NCBI RefSeq assembly: GCF_963678975.1
Contig: NC_089279.1
Coordinates: forward strand, 31,026,660-31,090,659
DNA from: Dysidea avara
Lineage: Eukaryota; Porifera; Demospongiae; Dictyoceratida; Dysideidae
Direction: 5' to 3'
DNA: 64,000 bases
The translations under genes were made by a program, and so were the position numbers. The notes under the pieces were generated by a model. The model saw only the letters and a list, made by a program, of their open reading frames with translations. It had not been told where the DNA came from and searched no databases. This document shows, one piece after another, positions 46,229 through 57,543 of this stretch (positions within the stretch are counted from its first letter, which is position 1; each line of letters begins with the position of its first letter).

Positions 46229-46794
46229 AAATGCCATGGTAACACACTCACTTCTGCTCCAGTGTCCAGCTTTACTGTCAGCTTATCACGATTGCCATTG
46301 GCTAGAATGTCAGTGAGCCATGCAGAAGATTTCTTGATACCTTCAATCTGTAGTGGGCTTAGAGCAAATTCATCAGATGATTGATAAGAATCACTCTCGT
46401 TGTCTGAGTTCAGATCACTTTGAGTGCTGTGGTCAGTCTCTTGTATTTCATGGAGTTTTCGTCTCAGTTTGGTGCCAGTTCTTGAGTCGCGATCACTTTT
46501 GAATGAGGTTCTCTGTGGTTTTGTACTATATTTGTGTCTTGGTAGGGACGTCTTGTTGCGGCACACTTTAGCAAAATGGTGCAATTTGTGGCATATTGAG
46601 CATTTTTGTCCATATGCTGGGCAATCTTTCGGTTTGTGTGTCTGTCTGCATTGTCCACAGTAGGTAGGTTTTGAGCCACTCCGTCCCTTCATAGTGTGTA
46701 CATTCGGACTGTGCGAAGACCGAGTCATGTCTTTGATTTGCTGTTTCGACGATTCTGAACGCTGAGCTATCTCTATCGCTTTGCTGAGAGTCAA
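46216..46794 (-). pseudogene. gypsy gag C-terminus and protease start
   Basis: 192 codons. Two zinc knuckles: C46, C49, H53, C58 (short first spacing) and C65, C68, H73, C78. A Ser/Asp-rich linker follows, then LDTGAEVSVLPW with the protease catalytic D177-T178-G179. The frame is cut by the 253-bp insertion just after the active site. Coding continues upstream of 46794 to the hAT-like insertion at 47175. Confidence 0.9.
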
Positions 46795-46876
46795 GGATGC
46801 TTCGCGAAGAAGTCTCTCTTTCAGGGAATCATCGGTCAGCCCGAAGACGAACTTGTCGCGAATTAGTTCCTGTCGC

Positions 46877-47175
46877 CATAGGCGATTCTAAGGGGGGGCC
46901 AGGGGGGGCCATGGCCCCCCCTGTTAAAAAATAACTTTTAAAAAGTCTTGGGGAAAAGTTGCTGTATAGATTGGCATTGTTATTTTTAGCATTTTTCATG
47001 TTTTTAGAACAAATGTTAGACTGTTTTCAAGCCTTTAAATTGCAAAAATCCTGCAGCTTCTGGGGGTTGCACCCCCAGACCCCCCTGAAAATTCTACTTT
47101 ATACTATTGCCAAACAACAATAGTTATGCTGTTCCCTACTTGGCCCCCTGTAGGTCAGGTCTAGAATCGCCACTG
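46877..47175. mobile_element. hAT-like MITE in gag
   Basis: 299 bp flanked by the perfect 8-bp duplication cctgtcgc (46869-46876 and 47176-47183). Ends CATAGGCGATTCTA and, reverse-complemented, CAGTGGCGATTCTA. An 8-bp duplication with CAGTGGCG-type ends fits hAT. C-rich and G-rich runs lie inside both ends. It disrupts gag between the capsid-like and zinc-knuckle parts. Confidence 0.88.
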
Positions 47176-47557
47176 CCTGTCGCACAGCTGCAGGCCAGCC
47201 TTCTTTGTTGTACTCGCACGTGTCTATCTTGACTTTTAGTCGCGTTAGGTACGCGTCAATGGATTCACCCTCTTCTTGTCGAAGGCTCCAGAATGTATAT
47301 CTCTCGTAGATAATGTTCTTGCGCGGCGAGCAATAGTTCTGAAAGGCTTCTAGCACTTTATCAAATTTGTTTGCATCTCCTTCGGAGGTCCACGGCAACG
47401 TCTTGTAAATTTCTCGTGCTTCTTTGCCTGCATAAGACAGCATTATGCCAATTTTGACTTCGTCACCCTTTTCGGTTGATTCAGTTCCTGCAAGGAACCA
47501 TTGCAGCTGCTCTGCAAACTCTCGCCAGTTTTGTGCGACATTTCCTGTGAAGGACAA
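47176..47557 (-). pseudogene. gypsy gag N-terminal part
   Basis: Open from the PBS-proximal region. It contains NWREFAEQLQWFLAG and YTFWSLRQEEGESIDAYLTRL, a pattern usual in gypsy capsid regions. The frame shown begins with TTG, and no in-frame ATG lies between the PBS and the first conserved residues, so translation start is unclear or the start codon has mutated. Coding passes into the MITE at 47175. Confidence 0.85.
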
Positions 47558-47595
47558 AGGCTCTGGTGGCTTGCAAAGAATGGATATCTTTACAA

Positions 47596-47612
47596 CAGCA
47601 CTTCTGACACCA
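47596..47612 (-). promoter_or_regulatory. primer binding site (tRNA-Leu-like)
   Basis: On the minus strand TGGTGTCAGAAGTG starts immediately after the 5' LTR. It is complementary to the 3' end plus CCA known for animal tRNA-Leu(CAG). Confidence 0.8.
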
Positions 47613-47755
47613 TGTTACGATCACGACTGGTTCATTATAACAATGTTAAACACATATACTACAGTCATACAATGTAGATACATCATCAATCATTACGTAA
47701 TCAGTCATACATCATTGCTATAATACATCATCATAGAATACATCATTATGTTACA
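47613..47755 (-). repeat. 5' LTR
   Basis: 143 bp, same ends as the 3' LTR. Being so short, it must pack the promoter and polyadenylation signals tightly; none was identified with confidence. Confidence 0.95.
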
Positions 47756-47966
47756 TTTGATATGCCAGTATGTCAGTCATTCAGTTCAGTCGAGGGTTCA
47801 GCTTGGTGACCCCACAAAAAGCACAGCTAAGTTTGCATCATTTACTCAGGTGAACTGACAGGGAAGCACTCATTTTTGTGTGGGCCCACTTCTGAGTTAG
47901 AAAATTTTACGTTTTGTGAATTTGCCGTTAAATTTTGTTTGTTTTATGGAAGTCACATTGTTCAGG

Positions 47967-48008
47967 CATAGATTATATATTCTCCACCTAGGGAATATAT
48001 AATCTATG
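47967..48008. repeat. 16-bp perfect hairpin
   Basis: CATAGATTATATATTC and its exact complement enclose a 10-bp loop (TCCACCTAGG). Not associated with a coding end. Confidence 0.9.
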
Positions 48009-48157
48009 GCTTGCCATTTTCTAATCCTTTTAGTGTGCACATGCAGTACTAGTTTCAGTAGTAGGTGTTCTAGAAGCAGTTCCGTTGGGAGCTATAACAT
48101 AATTATACCATTATTCTATTGTAATCCAATACTATAGTGCTGCTGTGGTGAAGCTTT

Positions 48158-49250
48158 ATGTTTACTAAAGGAGATTGGTCATGCATCATAGCCCTGGGCA
48201 TGTCTATGCTTGTATTACTGTATGTTAGAGTGGTGCTGCTAATCACGTATTTGAATAATTGTTATGTGGTTGGCATATTTGATGACACAATGTGTGTTAA
48301 TATTGCTCATTGTTTCAAATTGTCACAGGGATGCACTGATATAGAGCAGATTACTCAGGAGACACTGAAATTGAAGGCAAAGACCTGCTTCAAGGTAGGC
48401 ATCCTGATGACACAGCTGAAAGAGGAGCTAAGGAACGAGACAGGTATCACCAAATAGCCGAGCTTAACCTTGCAGTGTAAGGGGGTGGGGCTAGACTGAT
48501 GATAGTCATGTGAGACAGACATAGTATTTAGTGGTTTTCTACAATGTTGCAAAACAACTTGCTAATCTCAAAAACATTGTTGCTCCCAGAGCATCCTGCT
48601 ACCGATAACCCTAATGTGTAAATAGTCATTAGGGGGAGAGTATAGTAGTAAAGCTGTTACTAGTTGGTGGAACATTTCTTGAGACTTGTAGTGGTGTGAA
48701 GTTGTTTTTGTTGTTGTCATTGTACAGGGGAATGTGTCACTGAAGGAACAAGAAGAAGTAGCAAGTTAGTAAGTGAAGAAGCCAGTGAGTATAATCTGTT
48801 ATTGTGACTTAACTTGGCTGGTCTCACTACAGTGTAGTGTATGGCAAACGGACATTGATTTTGGGTCAAAATTTGTGGAGTTTTTAAATGGGTGGTTACG
48901 TTATGCAAGTCACACTTTGTTTACCATAAGGCTACACTGTATGTGAGGAGGGAGAGGTGCATAAACAACAGACAGCAGTGAAAGTGGTCATCACACAAGG
49001 GGACACAGATAAGAAGGTGTGTACTCTGTTGTCATGTGACATCACATGAGCTTATATGACATCATCACAGGAGCTAGAAGACAAGATCAATCTGCTACAA
49101 TAACTGGAAGAAGCTCAAAAGAAAATGGTAATTAGCATTGACGTCTTTAAACTTCGAGCTATTCTGATTGGTTGTTAGGAAGTGAGAGCTGGTCAGGTAC
49201 AACAGATGATGACTTGAATTAGACAGCAAAAAGAGGTGCGTGATCTTATC
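48158..49250 (+). other. possible coiled-coil gene relic
   Basis: Short open stretches rich in Glu, Lys and Gln are bounded by splice-like CAG and GT signals: IEQITQETLKLKAK near 48340, LKEELRNET near 48415, and ELEDKINLLQ near 49072. Stop codons and one or two damaged joins break the chain. I do not recognise a family. It may be a degraded multi-exon gene. Confidence 0.25.
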
Positions 49251-50181
49251 ATTTCTGTGTGATACAGTGGAACTTCTCTTCCTTTGTGCTGGTGTAAACT
49301 ATAAAGTATAATTAGTCTCACGCATATCTTGTATAGAGGGGTTCTGCTGTAGTGTTTTGGGTGTTGTGTGGCTGTAATATAATGAGTGAACCCACTATGA
49401 CAATTACGGTCATGTCACTAGGCCAAGAGTTGTAAGACCACTTTGATATATATAGTGACCTTGTCAAGTATATAGGTCCCAAACACAACTGAGATGTACT
49501 TCACGACCTCATTTATAACACCACCTCAACATACAGTCCATGTCAAGTAATAGGTCCCAATTGGTGTCTAACTTGGTCCGTTGTTGGGACATAAAAACTC
49601 ACGTACTGTATTAATGACCACTCCTATGATATGTTTATTGTGGCAGCAGTTGGTTTGTTAGTAGTGCTATTTGGGAAGGCTATGATAAAAAGAATTTTTT
49701 TGTGGGTGTTTTTAACTATGCTATAAACTAACAAAGCCATTGTCTAGCAAATCATTTTGTGCAGCATATCAATACTGTTGCAATTGCTGTGACAAATCGC
49801 ATGGTACAAAATAAAGGTGATATGTGGGAACCGTTACTTGTGTATTATCTTGTGAGGTCATGTGATCTTGTCACAGGTGTTGACTGTGGTATTTCATAAT
49901 GAGATAAATTGTATGGCACTATCACCATGATGACAACTTCAGAGATGCTGGTATGATAAGTTGTGTGATTTTTTCACACAATCATTTGTGCCACTCCGTT
50001 GTTAGGCAAGGCTAACATTACTGTGGACACCTCAACTAGTCCAACACGAAATGTAGCTACCCTGATTTATGTGACATGTTGCCATAGGGATAGCTGTTAC
50101 AACACAAGGTTTGCATGACAACAGCATACTACTGTATCACATTTCCACCATCGTAACAGGCCTACCAAATTATCATAATTG
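49251..50181. other. no gene seen
   Basis: Unremarkable sequence. CAGTGGAACTTCTCTTCC near 49266 resembles the pogo-like ends at 2325 and 2688, without a partner. Confidence 0.35.
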
Positions 50182-50645
50182 AAGCCTTACTACAGAGCCC
50201 AGTGGGAGTGGTAGTACGGACCATAAAGGTGGGTGTGGTGATGTGTTGTTACCATCTTGGTGTGTGTTGTGAGGGCCGTGTACTTCTCCAGCCTCAGAAT
50301 GGCTGTGTTGTCAAGGGGATAAGTGAAGCGTTTATTGACTATAACAAAGTGTCCACCCACATGATCAAAGCTGCTGCAGGAGAGGTGAGCACCAACCACA
50401 TTCACACAACTATTATTGTTGCCATGGTTACACAAAGGAGCATCATCACAAACTACAATTGTGATGTTACCGTCTTAAAGAGTTCTACTTCATCAGTGAA
50501 GAAAACTAATGACACCATGGCAACCAGTGGCATGTACAAGTGAGCACGTGCTACAGTATGTAACCAGTCATGTCCATTTAACTGTCTGTCTTTCTGTCCA
50601 TCACAGGACAAACCTATACTGAGTCTACTGGCATTCAAGAAACAC
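50182..50645. repeat. inverted duplication, left arm
   Basis: About 464 bp, near-identical in reverse to 51619-52062. It carries a 113-codon frame (50202-50543) also present in the other arm (51701-52084), including QNGCVVKGISEAFIDYNK. GTGAGC donors and a CACAG acceptor suggest exons of a real gene. Function not recognised. Confidence 0.85.
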
Positions 50646-51618
50646 CTCAGATCATTATTTAACACAATGTTTAAATTTGAGTCAGTGTACAATACATAAT
50701 ATTATATTGTAAATGTCATCCTTGTAAGTATAACAAAACATGCAACACAAACACATGGTTTACTTGTGCATGTCATCATTGGGATTAAATAATCCGTCCT
50801 GTACAAGATACATAAAGGTTCACTATCCGTCCATCATCATCCTTATAAACATATCAGTCACCTTAAGTTCATTAATCCACCAGTCTGTAACAGAATTTCA
50901 TAGCTGGGAACTTCAATTTCTGTTGGAAACAAGTGATAGTAAATAGAAAATTTTGGCTTAGATAGCAAGGAGGGTGCACCATTAATTTATTATCAAGCCG
51001 ATTAACAAACCAATCTGATATGGTAGTATAATATATATATATAGGCCTTTCCTCTAACAATTTGTTCTTCGAATTCATTATAAAGTGACAGTGTGATAGT
51101 TCAATCAATTGTTGACATCACATAAACAGGAATGCCACTGTGAGTAAACTGCAAATGTTGAATGGGGAAATTTGCATGGATAACTGCCAATCTGTGAAAT
51201 TAAATTTTGTGAACCCCCACCCCCCTGTAAAACCCTGCTCTATAGCAATGGCATGCACACATTAGCAGTGACAACTAGGTGTCATGAGAATAGGTACAGT
51301 TATGTCATACTAGATATGTATACTGTATGTAAAAGCCACATACATGTTGTATGCTATCACACTTAATGAACATTGTCAAATGACCGCCACACAGTTGCAT
51401 TACAAGAACATACCCCACAGTCAGATGATGTACTTTTTGCAAATAAGCAAAAATACACAACAGCAAATCTTTTGTACTGGAACCAGTACTTTCTGATGAT
51501 GCCTATACAGGTATTGATGATGACGTATTATTACAAATACTCTTACTATCCACTTGTGGATCTTATCTGGTGAGTGTTCTCATAGATAGTATATGTATAT
51601 AACTAAGACTTGTGAAGT
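50646..51618. other. spacer of inverted duplication
   Basis: About 970 bp between the arms; short frames only. Confidence 0.5.
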
Positions 51619-52062
51619 GTGTTTCTTGAATGTCAGTAGATTAGTCCTGTGATGACAGACAGTTAAATGGACATGACTGGTTACATACTGTAGCATGTGC
51701 TCACTTGTACATGCCACTGGTTGCCATGGTGTCATTAGTTTTCTTCACTGATGAAGTAGAACTCTTTAAGACGGTATCATCACAATTGTGGTTTGTGATG
51801 ATGCTTCTTTGTGTAACCATGGCAACAATAATAGTTGTGTGAATGTGGTTGGTGCTCACCTGTCCTGCAGCAGCTTTGATCATGTGGGTGGACACTTTGT
51901 TATAGTCAATAAACGCTTCACTTATCCCCTTGACAACACAGCCATTCTGAGGCTGGAGAAGTACACGACCCTCACAACACACACCAAGATGGTAACAACA
52001 GATCACCACACCCACCTTTATGGTCCGTACTACCACTCCCACTGGGCTCTGTAGTAAGGCTT
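51619..52062. repeat. inverted duplication, right arm
   Basis: Reverse complement of 50182-50645 with a few substitutions and a deletion in the arm tip. Its outer edge joins the piggyBac-like pseudogene directly, cutting that coding region after the EQT motif. Confidence 0.85.
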
Positions 52063-53347
52063 GTTTGCTCTGTGACATCATCATAAAATTCAGAGGGTAA
52101 AAATAAATGAAAACATTCTAGTGGGTCAGTTACACCAACAGCAGGTCCCTCAGGTCCAGGAATGTTTCCAATGAATGGAATATTGACTGGCACAAAGCTC
52201 TGGTCTCGTTCAGTTGACCATTCCCAGTCAATGGCAGTGCCACCTCTGCCTCTACCACCCCGCCCACCTCTACCTCTACCACCCCGCCCACCTCTACCTC
52301 TACCACCCTGCCCACCTCATTCACCCCTACCTCTACCCCTTTGTCCACCTCTACCCCTTCCTCTACTACCCCGTTCACCCCTACCTCTACCCCCTTGTCC
52401 ACCTCTACCTCTTCCTCTATCACTCCGTTCACCCCTACCTCTACTCCCTTGTCCACTTCTACCTCTACCTCCCAGTTCACCCCTACCTCTATCTCCCCGT
52501 CCACCTCTTACTCTTCCCCTACTTCCATCTTCCTGCTGTCTTGTCCCACTATCACTATCCCCAGGACTACCACTACATTCCCTTTGCCTCCTTCCCCATC
52601 TCCGTTCTCTACTTCTACTTCTTGCATCCCTGCTATCACTAGCCCCAGGACTATCACTAGGTTCCCTCACCCTTCTTCTTCCTCTTCTTATTTGTCTCCG
52701 TCCTATACTTTCACCACTCCGTCTTATTGTATTCCCACAGTCACTAACTTGAGGACTATCACTAGGTTTCCTTGCTGGCCCTCTTTGCTCACTCTCTCTC
52801 TCTTGTTCCTTTACCACACTTTCGTCATGGCTAGCCTCACTGCTATTATCATGTCTTGTGTTATCATCATCTACTCTTGTATCGCTGTCATCATCTTCTG
52901 TGCAATTGTTATCATTTTCCTTCTCACGATCATCTGTACCACTCCCATGTTCATGGTCACTCAACTGTTCCTCTGTACATATGTTTATGTAGTGATACAG
53001 TCTTTAGCTGAATAAGTCTTACCATCATTCAACTCGGGGTCTAGATTCAGCAGTGAATCCATATCTGAAGGTGGAGGGTAATTTTTGGCCTGAGAAACGG
53101 CTATCATACTAGATAGCAACAATGTTTCATCTGAAATCAGTGCTTGAGTACCGTCGCCATGTGTATAATCGCCTATGGCATCTGAATCATCATCACTTTC
53201 ATCAAACAGGGCCGCTAAACGAGCATCTTCATCATCCTGTAAAGACGAATCCAGTAATCCAACAACATCACCCGCTGAAAACAGCGCTGAACTACAGCCA
53301 GCCATACAACGCGCTGTAACGTAGCGCCTGGTCGTCTCTAACACCAA
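52063..53347 (-). pseudogene. piggyBac-derived (PGBD-like) protein, 5' part
   Basis: Two exons are visible. Exon 1 (53347 or the inner ATG at about 53305, to 53023) is acidic, with DESDDDSD. A 50-bp intron (52973-53022) has GT and AG ends. Exon 2 begins EEQLSDHEHG and is Ser/Asp/Arg-rich with an RG-rich repeat tail. It then reaches NIPFIGNIPGP and DPLECFHLFLPSEFYDD, the opening of the piggyBac DDE domain. One nonsense codon (52317-52319, a CGA-to-TGA type change in the RG tract) breaks it, and the catalytic core is missing because the inverted duplication begins there. RG tails bind nucleic acid in other proteins; here that is inference. Confidence 0.7.
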
Positions 53348-53633
53348 AACTTATATATCACGTGATGCATTACGAGATAAGGAGTAAAACGGCGCCTAGT
53401 ATAACTCCGTAGGACGATCCCTTGTCAAGTTATGGCCATCGAAAGAAACGCGTATGTTTACGCGTCAATAGCGAATTACAGTTGGCAATTCAAAGTGTTA
53501 TAACTCTAGAACTTTCTATTACCAAACCAAAACACTATATACCAACGTGTTTCTTATACCCTAGGGAATAGAATGCCATCTAGTATAACTCCGTATCGCT
53601 ATTTCTTACTGAGTTATGGCGATTTAAAGTTTA
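53348..53633. other. no gene; two related short segments
   Basis: Two similar segments, GTATAACTCCGTA near 53398 and again near 53582, each followed by a GAGTTATGGC-like string. Likely an old non-coding duplication. Confidence 0.4.
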
Positions 53634-53659
53634 TCAAACTTTCATGGGTCGAATCGACC

Positions 53660-54461
53660 CCCCATCGGTCTGAAAGGGTTTTAAATTGCGTTTCAGAAAA
53701 TTAAGTGTTTTAGATGCTTTAGTAACAATACTAGAAATGTGTGGTGACCAAGATAGCGATGTATTAAGGATTACTCCTAAGTAAGTATGTTGATCAGATA
53801 GATTTAAGATGTGATTATTGAGGGTATAGACGTGATTGAATGGTGTCAAGGATCTTGTACAACGTATGACAGTACATTTACTAACATTGAATCTAAGTTG
53901 CCAGGTGTTTGCCCATTCTGATAACCTATTCAGGTCTTCTTGAAGCATGTTGGCATCTTCTGCACTGTTAATAACTCCGTAAAGTAAGCAATCATCAGCA
54001 AACAAGCGGAGTGGTGAGTTGATATCTTTAGTAATGTCATTAATGTACAACAGAAACATTAATGGTCCGAGCACTGTGCCTTGTGGTACTCCAGAAAGCA
54101 CTGGCACTGGACTCGAGGATTCACTATCTAACACAACACACTGGGAGCGGTGAGTAAGCCAAGTTTGGATCCAATTATAACTATTACCATTAATTCCATA
54201 GAATCTTAATTTAGTCAGTAGTCGCTGGTGTGGCACTGTGTCAATTGCTTTGGAAAAGTCTAATAGGATGATGTCTATTTGTTTTTGGTGATCTAAAGCA
54301 AAGGATATATCTTCAGTTAATGTGATGAGTTGAGTTAAACATGAATGGTTTGCTCTGAATCCATGCTGATTTTCAATTAATATGTTGTTATGATTTAGGT
54401 GACTCATGATAGAATGATATATGATATGCTCCATGACTTTAGCACAAATTGATACATGCAC
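53660..54461 (-). pseudogene. LINE reverse transcriptase, cut at both ends
   Basis: About 265 codons in one frame without a stop. First catalytic Asp in LLDFSKAID (D68), SGVPQGTVLGP at 123-133, FADD at 154-157, then the YLGVILN and FLKRNLK thumb blocks. It begins inside the NYRP/SL region and ends inside the thumb, so both ends are lost. The start abuts the TIR at 54467; the 3' cut lies by a GGGTCGAATCGACCC palindrome at 53646. It belongs to the same CR1-like group as 18361, but is a separate lineage. Confidence 0.88.
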
Positions 54462-54685
54462 CCCGTTAGTCTGGCGCCGCCCGCCCCTTCGTATAAAGTA
54501 AGGGTCTGGTGAAATACAGATACTAAATCATTTCTAGCATCCAGATTCGGCACTAGCCAATTAGTACATGCCAAAGACGTTCACACAGAAATCGCCTTGG
54601 CAACACAGTGCTTTTGTTCGAATTGAAGTGCAATCATCTGACATAACAAGCATTACGTGTGCTGTCTAATTGAATTCCTTTTGAA

Positions 54686-55597
54686 ATGATAAGGTATCTA
54701 TTTCCTAAAGCACCTAATGCAGTTGTTGCTCTTTCATTGATTACTCTCCCTGGTTATCATTGTTATTTAAATTTTGATCCCAATAACTATGACCCCATCT
54801 TATCTGATATACGAGGAGTAAGTATATATGTTCATCACAAACTACAAGCTTCACAAGTATTTTTCAATTCACCTCATTTCAAGGATCATGTTTGGGCCAG
54901 TGTCAAGCTGCAAGGATCTGATGCATTGTTAGTCGGGTGCATTTATCGCAGTCCCTCAGGCAATATTGACACCAGCACAGCATCCCTTTGTGATTTAATT
55001 ACCAGCCTTCATAATTATACACACTTGTTAATATGTGGTGACTTTAATTACAAGGCAATACCTTGGTCAAACTTTTCTGGTACTGGTAATAATTGTCACA
55101 TTGAACCATTTTTAGATACGATTGATGACTTATTTTTATTTCAGCATATTAATGAACTCATGAGATACAGAGAAGAAGAAACTCCCAGTTTGTTGGACCT
55201 TGTTTTTACAAACGAACAGGATATGATCAATAATTTAGTGTACCTACCGCCCCTGGGAAATAGTGATCACATATGTATAGAATTTGATTTGATTTGCTAC
55301 TCAGAACCAAAGAAGTATGATAATCTTAAATATAACATTAGAGCAGCTAACATTGATCTAATGAAACAAGCTCTTAGTAATGTGGACTGGGTATCTATTA
55401 TGGAAACTCTCGACACTAATGAGTCTTGGTTATTGTTTAAGTCCATCTTTCAAGGTATTATTGATAAATACGTTCCTATTTATAAACAAAGAGAAAGGAA
55501 AAGTTTGTATTCCAATTTTGAAGTATTCTCTTTGAAGAAACAGAAAAACAAATTGTGGAAAAGTATCGTTCAACTTGTTCTCCAACTGATCTATTAA
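54686..55597 (+). pseudogene. LINE APE endonuclease
   Basis: 303 codons. The APE-type endonuclease core shows CIYRSPSG, the metal-site GDFN, LLDLVFTN and the catalytic SDH. The N-terminal strands with the first catalytic Asn/Glu are absent, so the copy is 5'-truncated. The linker reads KKQKNKLWKS before the frame shifts at about 55570. Confidence 0.88.
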
Positions 55598-55899
55598 ACT
55601 TCAAAACTGTAAATAATCAACTTAGAAGCCTAACTCGCAACCTTAAAAAGGACTACGAAAAGCAATTAGTTCAGAATGTTAAATCCAAGCCTAAAGCTTT
55701 TTGGCAGTATGTAAACTCCAAAGTTAAGACACGCCCCAGCATTACTGAATTGATCCGTTCTGACGACACTGTGACATGCTCTGATTTTGAAATGGCTACA
55801 CTGTTTAATAATTATTTTTCCACTGTTTTTACTAATGAAGATATCACTTCTACCCCTGCAATAGACCCTAATGGTTCCCTCCCATATCTGAGTCAATAG
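55555..55899 (+). pseudogene. LINE linker
   Basis: Continues the LINE in another frame: RNLKKDYEKQLV, FWQYVNSKVK and LFNNYFSTVFTNED, the usual region between endonuclease and RT. A second frame change near 55885 leads into the RT. Confidence 0.85.
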
Positions 55900-55931
55900 A
55901 TTTCACCCCGGATATTGTTTTAGATAAAATT

Positions 55932-57272
55932 ATGAAAATGCATAACAATAAGTCTCCAGGACAAGATGGCTGGCCAATTTCTATAATAAAATCTGTGGGT
56001 GAATTTATTGCTATCCCATTGTCCATTATCTTCAGCAAATCATTTATTAGTGGAACCTTACCACATGACTGGAAAAATGCCCAAGTGACACCCATTCACA
56101 AGAAAGGTGCTAGAAACAATGTTAGTAACTACCGTCCAGTCAGTCTTACATCCATTTTTGGTAAGTTAATGGAGACTATAGTTAAAGATCATTTAATAAG
56201 TCATTTAATATCGAACAATTTGCTCTCAGCTTACCAATTTGGATTTGTATCTGGCAGGTCGTGTACTACTCAATTACTTCATGTACTTGATTATTTCACT
56301 AAGCACTTAGACGAAGGTTACTCTGTTGATGTGATATATCTAGATTTTCAAAAAGCCTTTGACACAGTTCCCCACCAATGCTTGATTCAAAAATTGTCTT
56401 CTTTTGGGATACATGGTAAGATGCTACAGTGGATAAAAGATTTTCTTAAGGACAGAACACAAGAAGTAGTGCTTAATGGAAAGAAATCTAATTCCATTCC
56501 TGTTAAACGTGGAGTCCCACAGGGTTCAGTGTTGGGTCCCATCTTATTCACGATGTTTGTCAATGACTTACCTTCGGTTGTATCAAGTCCCATGTATATG
56601 TTTGCTGACGACACTAAGATTTTCTGTGCTATAAGAACTAGTGAGGATTATTCAGTACTACAACATGATTTGGACTTACTTTATGAATGGTCAATTCGTT
56701 GGCAACTTAAGTTCAATATCTTGAAGTGCAAGCATATGCACCTTGGACCGATGCATCACCATGGGCCATATTATTTGGATGGAACAGTTACTGACAATGT
56801 TGATTCTTACAAAGACTTGGGCATTATCTTGGACCACCAACTTAAGTTCCACCTGCATACCACAGAGGTTGCTGTAAAAGCAAATCGATTACTAGGATTA
56901 ATTAAGAAATCCTTTGATTATTTAGATTCTGATATGTTGACTAAATTATTTACAGCTTTCGTACGTCCAACACTTGAATATAGTAATGCAGTATGGGGGC
57001 CTTTCTTTGTTCTTGATCAAAGGAAAGTGGAGAAAGTCCAACGTAGGGCTACACGTTTATTGCCAGCATTAAGAGATAAACCGTACGATGAGAGACTAGC
57101 AGCGCTACAGCTACCATCCCTGGCTCACAGGTGTCACAGAGGTGATAAGATACTACTTTACAAGATTATCAATAACTATTTCAATTCAGATTTTTCCACT
57201 CTATATACCTACTCCGATACCACCATTACAAGGGGGCATCATTTAAGCTTTTCAAATGGTACTCAAGATTAA
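55932..57272 (+). pseudogene. LINE reverse transcriptase
   Basis: 446 codons, the most complete RT in the window. KSPGQDG, then NYRPVSL (residues 66-72), catalytic D138 and D144 in YLDFQKAFD, GVPQGSVLGP (194-203) and FADD (224-227), with an intact YADD-type site. The thumb ends at SNAVWGPF and VQRRATRL. A frameshift at 57272 separates the last 45 codons (57300-57417), which carry the WNVLP block. Three frameshifts in the whole LINE mean it is dead as it stands. Confidence 0.92.
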
Positions 57273-57473
57273 ACTGTTGATCAAAATATCTTTTAAATAG
57301 GTTAATTAATGATTGGAACGTTTTGCCTGCAGTTGTAGTTAACATAAATTCTGTAAATAATTTTAAATCCTTATTAGATAATCACTTATTTGATTCGAGA
57401 TTTACTTTTGTATAATGGTTAATTGTACTATAGTGTGCAGATCCGGTATACAGGCTGTGCCTTTACCGGTACT

Positions 57474-57497
57474 TTAATCATAATCATAATCATAATT
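57474..57497. repeat. (ATAATC)n LINE 3' tail
   Basis: About four hexamer copies directly touching the right TIR. Confidence 0.88.
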
Positions 57498-57543
57498 TCA
57501 CCAGACCCTTACTTTTTGCGAAGGGGCGGGCGGCGCCAGACTA

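Larger units (their letters stand above)
42695..47755 (-). mobile_element. Ty3/gypsy LTR retrotransposon with nested inserts
   Basis: A 5.06-kb element bounded by 143-bp LTRs and the 5-bp target duplication tttga (42690-42694 and 47756-47760). Read on the minus strand: LTR, PBS, gag with zinc knuckles, protease, RT, RNase H, integrase, PPT, LTR. The LTRs differ at two positions, suggesting fairly recent insertion. Order RT-RNase H-integrase marks it as Ty3/gypsy (Metaviridae-like). There is no env frame. It is defective: a hAT-like MITE in gag, an insertion in the protease, a frameshift at the RT active site and a stop near the integrase C-terminus. Confidence 0.95.
54467..57543. mobile_element. 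49-bp-TIR element enclosing a LINE
   Basis: Ends 54467-54515 and 57495-57543 are inverted repeats matching at 47 of 49 positions, beginning TAGTCTGGCGCCGCCCGCCC. The dinucleotide gt lies on both outer sides. Inside, after about 165 bp, is a LINE, whose 3' hexamer tail ends exactly against the right repeat. Such TIRs normally bound MITEs or DNA transposons; no transposase is present. Confidence 0.85.

Noticed and set aside
47967-48008. Rho-independent terminator
   Set aside because: No T-run after an AT-rich stem, no coding unit ending there, and the genome is eukaryotic.
52162-53015. Pro/Leu- and Thr/Ser-rich plus-strand frames of about 200 codons
   Set aside because: They are the antisense of the RG-rich exon of the piggyBac-like gene, which has the recognisable domain and intron.
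54467-57543. Autonomous DNA transposon carrying its own RT
   Set aside because: The enclosed gene is an ordinary CR1-like LINE with its own 3' tail and frameshifts; nested insertion or capture is simpler.
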